A stretch of 7,899 bases of DNA. It comes from TWA4 sp964613155 (GTDB lineage Bacteria > Bacillota > Clostridia > Lachnospirales > Lachnospiraceae). Positions 5,852-7,899 of the stretch are shown one piece after another; within the stretch, counting starts at the first letter, position 1, and every line of letters begins with the position of its first letter. The translations under genes were made by a program, and so were the position numbers. The notes under the pieces are model-generated. The model made no database searches. It was given only the letters and a program-made list of their open reading frames with translations, and had not been told where the DNA came from. The DNA lies in assembly GCA_964613155.1 (NCBI GenBank), contig CAZTHP010000108.1, positions 1 to 7,899 on the forward strand, written 5' to 3'.

Positions 5852-5880
5852 ATTTTACTACGATGTTTTGTAGTAGTACA
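5852..5880 (-). promoter_or_regulatory. Candidate promoter of the regulator gene with embedded operator
   Basis: On the - strand a good -10 (TAAAAT, 5857-5852) lies 17 nt from a weak -35 (TGTACT, 5880-5875, 3/6). The spacer is filled by the inverted repeat TACTAC (5856-5861), 8 nt, GTAGTA (5870-5875). An operator placed between -35 and -10 would suit autoregulation. Both the promoter and the operator role are inferred from position. Confidence 0.4.
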
Positions 5881-5906
5881 GCAGTTTTTTTTCGAATTAA
5901 TAAGCA

Positions 5907-5934
5907 TTTTCATTTTCAAGATTTTCCATATAAT
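5907..5934 (+). promoter_or_regulatory. Sigma-A promoter for the URO-D family gene
   Basis: A perfect TATAAT at 5929-5934 lies 16 nt after TTTTCA (5907-5912, 4/6 to TTGACA), which is part of a doubled TTTTCATTTTCA. Transcription would start near 5941, leaving a 76-nt A-rich leader that ends in AAAGGAGG (6001-6008). The weak -35 with a perfect -10 is the pattern expected of a gene needing an activator. Confidence 0.6.
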
Positions 5935-6016
5935 TAAATTAAGAGTGCACAAATGAAACGGAATTCCAAAGCAGAGAACATCACAAACAACGTATTCAAA
6001 AAAGGAGGAATTTTAC

Positions 6017-7000
6017 ATGTTATCACCACGCGAAAATTATCTTGCTGTTTTAAATCATCAGTCTGCTGATTATATACCGGACATTATGACCGATTCTGCA
6101 ATGGTCGGAGGAGCTATGGAAACTTTTGAAAACGGACCTTTAGGCGGCGGAATGGATGATTTCGGTCTGGAATGGATCTGCACTGCTTCTGCCAACGGAC
6201 AGGCAGTACCGGCGCCTGGTTGCTGTCCAATTCCTGATATTTTAGAATGGAAAAAATATTTAAAACTTCCGGATTTAGACAAATACGACTGGGAAGGTAT
6301 GGCAGCAGCGCAGTTAGCTAATGTAGATCGTAATCAAAAGGTGGTCATTTACTCTACATGGAATTCTGTTTTCTTAAGATTCAGTCATTTGCTTGGTTTC
6401 GAAGAAGCACTTTGTGCGATGTATGAAGAACCCGAAGCCTGCTACGATCTGATGGAGGCTATAACCGACTACAAGTGTAAGTTAGTGGATTATATCTACA
6501 AATATTTCAAACCAGATGTTATCACCAACTACGATGATGTTTGTACAGAACGTGGACCTTTCATGTCTCCCTCTGTCTATCGGGAACTGATTAAACCTTT
6601 TCACAAAAAATTCAACGATGCCGTAAAATCATATGGTATCCTTCCCAGCCAGCATTGCTGTGGAAAATGCGAAGATCTGATTCCGGATTTCATTGATGAA
6701 GGTGCTGTTTCCTGGGAATCTGCACAGCCTATTAACGATATCGTTCGCATTCAGAAAGAATATGGTGATCGTATTACAGTTGTCGGCGGATACGATACAA
6801 ACGGTGCACCGGGACGCCCTGAAGTAAGCGATGCAGAAATCGAAGCCGAAGTAAAACGTATGATGGAAACTTATGCACCAAACGGAAGCTATATTTCAAT
6901 GGCTTTCTTATTGAGCAACAATCCCGATCCGATGGCTTTCGTACAGGATGTGATGCGTATTTCCAAATATGTGGATAAATATCGTTATCTGTACAAATAA
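6017..7000 (+). CDS. URO-D superfamily protein, methyltransferase-like (not HemE)
   Basis: This 327-residue cytoplasmic protein has the uroporphyrinogen decarboxylase fold signatures: NYDDVCTERGPFMSPSVYRELIKP (about 171-194), a histidine/cysteine cluster HCCGKC (213-218), DFIDEGAVSWESAQPIND (about 224-241) and VVGGYDTNG (255-263). The N-terminal RQAGRY-type motif of true HemE is absent. In MtaA/MtbA-, MtvB- and CmuA-type relatives, His and Cys of an H-x-C-G motif bind zinc and activate a thiol or carry methyl transfer with a corrinoid protein. H213-C214-C215-G216 fits that pattern. I infer a methyltransferase or related zinc enzyme with unknown substrate. No corrinoid protein or activase is adjacent. 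The ATG is 8 nt after AAAGGAGG, an excellent ribosome site, so high expression is possible. It is paired divergently with the PucR/CdaR-type regulator. Confidence 0.8.
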   Translation: MLSPRENYLAVLNHQSADYIPDIMTDSAMVGGAMETFENGPLGGGMDDFGLEWICTASANGQAVPAPGCCPIPDILEWKKYLKLPDLDKYDWEGMAAAQLANVDRNQKVVIYSTWNSVFLRFSHLLGFEEALCAMYEEPEACYDLMEAITDYKCKLVDYIYKYFKPDVITNYDDVCTERGPFMSPSVYRELIKPFHKKFNDAVKSYGILPSQHCCGKCEDLIPDFIDEGAVSWESAQPINDIVRIQKEYGDRITVVGGYDTNGAPGRPEVSDAEIEAEVKRMMETYAPNGSYISMAFLLSNNPDPMAFVQDVMRISKYVDKYRYLYK

Positions 7001-7151
7001 ATAACAATCGTTTCAAACCATACCTCAAAAATAGTTTTAATCTTCACAATAAGGTAGCGGTATAAGATTTTAAAGGAATAAGATCGCTATTAATCGTTAC
7101 TAGGTTCATCTTTAAATAACAGAATATAACCGAATAACGGTTCAAAATCTT

Positions 7152-7198
7152 GAGCGCATCTGCAAAAATATTTGCAAAAATATTTTTCAGGTGCGCTC
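7152..7198 (+). terminator. Strong hairpin, probable terminator of the URO-D gene
   Basis: GAGCGCATCTG (7152-7162) pairs with CAGGTGCGCTC (7188-7198) with one G-T wobble. After a bulged C (7163), AAAAATATTT (7164-7173) pairs with AAATATTTTT (7178-7187) under a GCAA loop, for 21 base pairs in all. The base of the stem is followed by TTGCATT, a weak U-tract, so termination efficiency is uncertain. Within it GCAAAAATATTT is tandemly duplicated (7162-7173, 7174-7185). Confidence 0.6.
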
Positions 7199-7227
7199 TT
7201 GCATTCCAAAATCAGATATAGTAAAAT
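7199..7227 (+). promoter_or_regulatory. Candidate promoter for the ttcA-like gene
   Basis: TTGCAT (7199-7204, 3/6) and TAAAAT (7222-7227, 5/6) are exactly 17 nt apart and begin right after the hairpin. The start would be near 7234, with a leader of about 86 nt. Confidence 0.4.
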
Positions 7228-7319
7228 TCAGTAGCAATCTATCACGCTGAATCTCATATCAGCAATGCAGATTTGTATCGCCTATCATTTGAATTTTAGA
7301 AAGGAACTGCTAAATTTTT

Positions 7320-7899
7320 ATGAAACTTCAACAATTATTAAGTTATACACGCCGCGCCGTTGACGATTACGGTATGATTGAAGAAGGAGATCGTATCGCC
7401 ATTGGTATATCCGGTGGTAAAGACAGCTTGGCTCTTTTGTATGCCCTTCAGGGACTTCGTCGTTTTTATCCTCAAAAATTTGAAATCGAAGCGATTACAA
7501 TTGATCTGGGGTTTGAAGGATTTGACCTTACACCGATTCAAAAACTCTGTGAAGAACTGAATGTTCACTATACAATCGTAAAAACAGATATCAAAAGCAT
7601 CGTATTTGACATTCGAAAAGAAGAAAATCCCTGCTCTCTTTGCGCCACATTACGAAAAGGTGCATTTAATGAAAAGGCAGCGGAACTCAAATGCAATAAA
7701 GTGGCATATGCCCATCATAAAGATGATATTGTTGAAACTATGCTGCTCTCCTTACTTTATGAAGGTCGTTTTCACTCCTTTTCCCCAAAAACCTATCTGG
7801 ATCGTATGGAAGTTACGGTTATTCGTCCTCTTATGTATATCAACGAAGCCGATATCATCGGCTTTATGCGTACACAAAATCTTCCTGTTTGCAAAAATA
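7320..7899 (+). CDS. ttcA: TtcA-like tRNA 2-thiocytidine biosynthesis protein, 3' end missing
   Basis: I read 193 codons before the window ends. The product is a PP-loop ATPase: SGGKDS at 31-36 binds ATP; a C-x-x-C pair (Cys105, Cys108 in PCSLC) and Cys191 in the PVCKN context match the three cysteines that TtcA-type enzymes use to hold an Fe-S cluster. HHKDDIVETMLLSLLYEGR (132-150) and VIRPLMY (167-173) are also family-like. TtcA thiolates C32 of tRNAs via adenylation; the exact tRNA target in Clostridia is inferred. The ATG at 7320 gives the normal N-terminus; AAAGGAA (7300-7306) is 13 nt away, a longer spacing than usual. TilS is a less likely alternative because it lacks these cysteines. 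Confidence 0.82.
   Translation, partial: MKLQQLLSYTRRAVDDYGMIEEGDRIAIGISGGKDSLALLYALQGLRRFYPQKFEIEAITIDLGFEGFDLTPIQKLCEELNVHYTIVKTDIKSIVFDIRKEENPCSLCATLRKGAFNEKAAELKCNKVAYAHHKDDIVETMLLSLLYEGRFHSFSPKTYLDRMEVTVIRPLMYINEADIIGFMRTQNLPVCKN

Larger units (their letters stand above)
7001..7319. other. Intergenic region between URO-D and ttcA-like genes
   Basis: These 319 nt hold no supportable ORF. Going right: an AT-rich 3' tail of the URO-D message; a small hairpin AACCG-AATAA-CGGTT (7128-7142); the strong hairpin at 7152-7198; a candidate promoter at 7199-7227; and a leader in which ATTCAG (7226-7231) can pair with CTGAAT (7247-7252), or GCTGA (7246-7250) with TCAGC (7259-7263). The last two pairings exclude each other. 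Confidence 0.6.

Noticed and set aside
5809..5952. Upstream ATG at 5952 as the regulator start
   Set aside because: The extra 48 residues would come from the AT-rich promoter region, have no ribosome site, and cover the candidate operator; the ATG at 5808 has AAGGGTGAT just upstream.
6017..7000. Annotating the URO-D gene as hemE (uroporphyrinogen decarboxylase of haem synthesis)
   Set aside because: The N-terminal RQAGRY-type substrate motif is absent, an H-x-C-G zinc-type cluster is present, and no haem genes are adjacent.

Overview
The window looks like chromosome from a low-GC Firmicute, most likely a gut-type Clostridia member (Lachnospiraceae-like). The reasons are strong AAAGGAGG/AAGGAG ribosome sites, sigma-A-like promoters, A-rich mRNA leaders, and gene families typical of that group: a two-subunit-type Fe-S serine dehydratase, an extended RsmH paralog, a TtcA-like PP-loop protein, and a URO-D family protein beside a PucR/CdaR-type regulator. 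A run of ten Ns at 2461-2470 shows this is a draft assembly or MAG scaffold with a gap of unknown true size.

Layout, left to right. (1) 1-53: apparent extreme right end of an IS200/IS605-type (TnpB) element, with the last 15 codons of a TnpB-like frame overlapping a terminal hairpin. (2) 255-1154 (+): sdaAA, the catalytic alpha subunit of Fe-S L-serine dehydratase. Its usual partner sdaAB is not in the window. (3) 1410-2453 (+): an RsmH/MraW-family rRNA methyltransferase paralog with a basic N-terminal extension, outside any cell-division cluster. (4) 2454-2771: convergent intergenic region holding the assembly gap, a 25-bp direct repeat (period 39), a long GCAA-capped hairpin, and four degenerate 20-nt tandem repeats. 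(5) 3914-2772 (-): APH-fold sugar kinase resembling N-acetylhexosamine 1-kinase, with a near-consensus promoter and a leader of about 200 nt containing a 3x13-nt repeat. (6) 5808-4249 (-): PucR/CdaR-type regulator. (7) 6017-7000 (+): URO-D superfamily protein of the methyltransferase type, not HemE, divergent from the regulator. (8) 7001-7319: intergenic region with a strong hairpin and a candidate promoter. (9) 7320-7899 (+): 5' part of a TtcA-like tRNA thiolation protein, cut by the window end.

How the genes relate. Most are single transcription units with their own leaders; I see no long operon. The one pair that suggests a functional module is the divergent regulator/URO-D pair, which shares a 208-nt control region containing an inverted repeat. 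It resembles part of a corrinoid/zinc methyl-transfer (O-demethylation-like) system, but no corrinoid protein or activase is present here. The recurring theme between genes is short tandem duplications (12, 13, 13 and about 20 nt), three of them carrying GAAAGAA or close variants on the mRNA-sense strand. I do not see a defence system or CRISPR array. The most promising points for follow-up are the regulator/URO-D pair and the TnpB right end with its implied guide.
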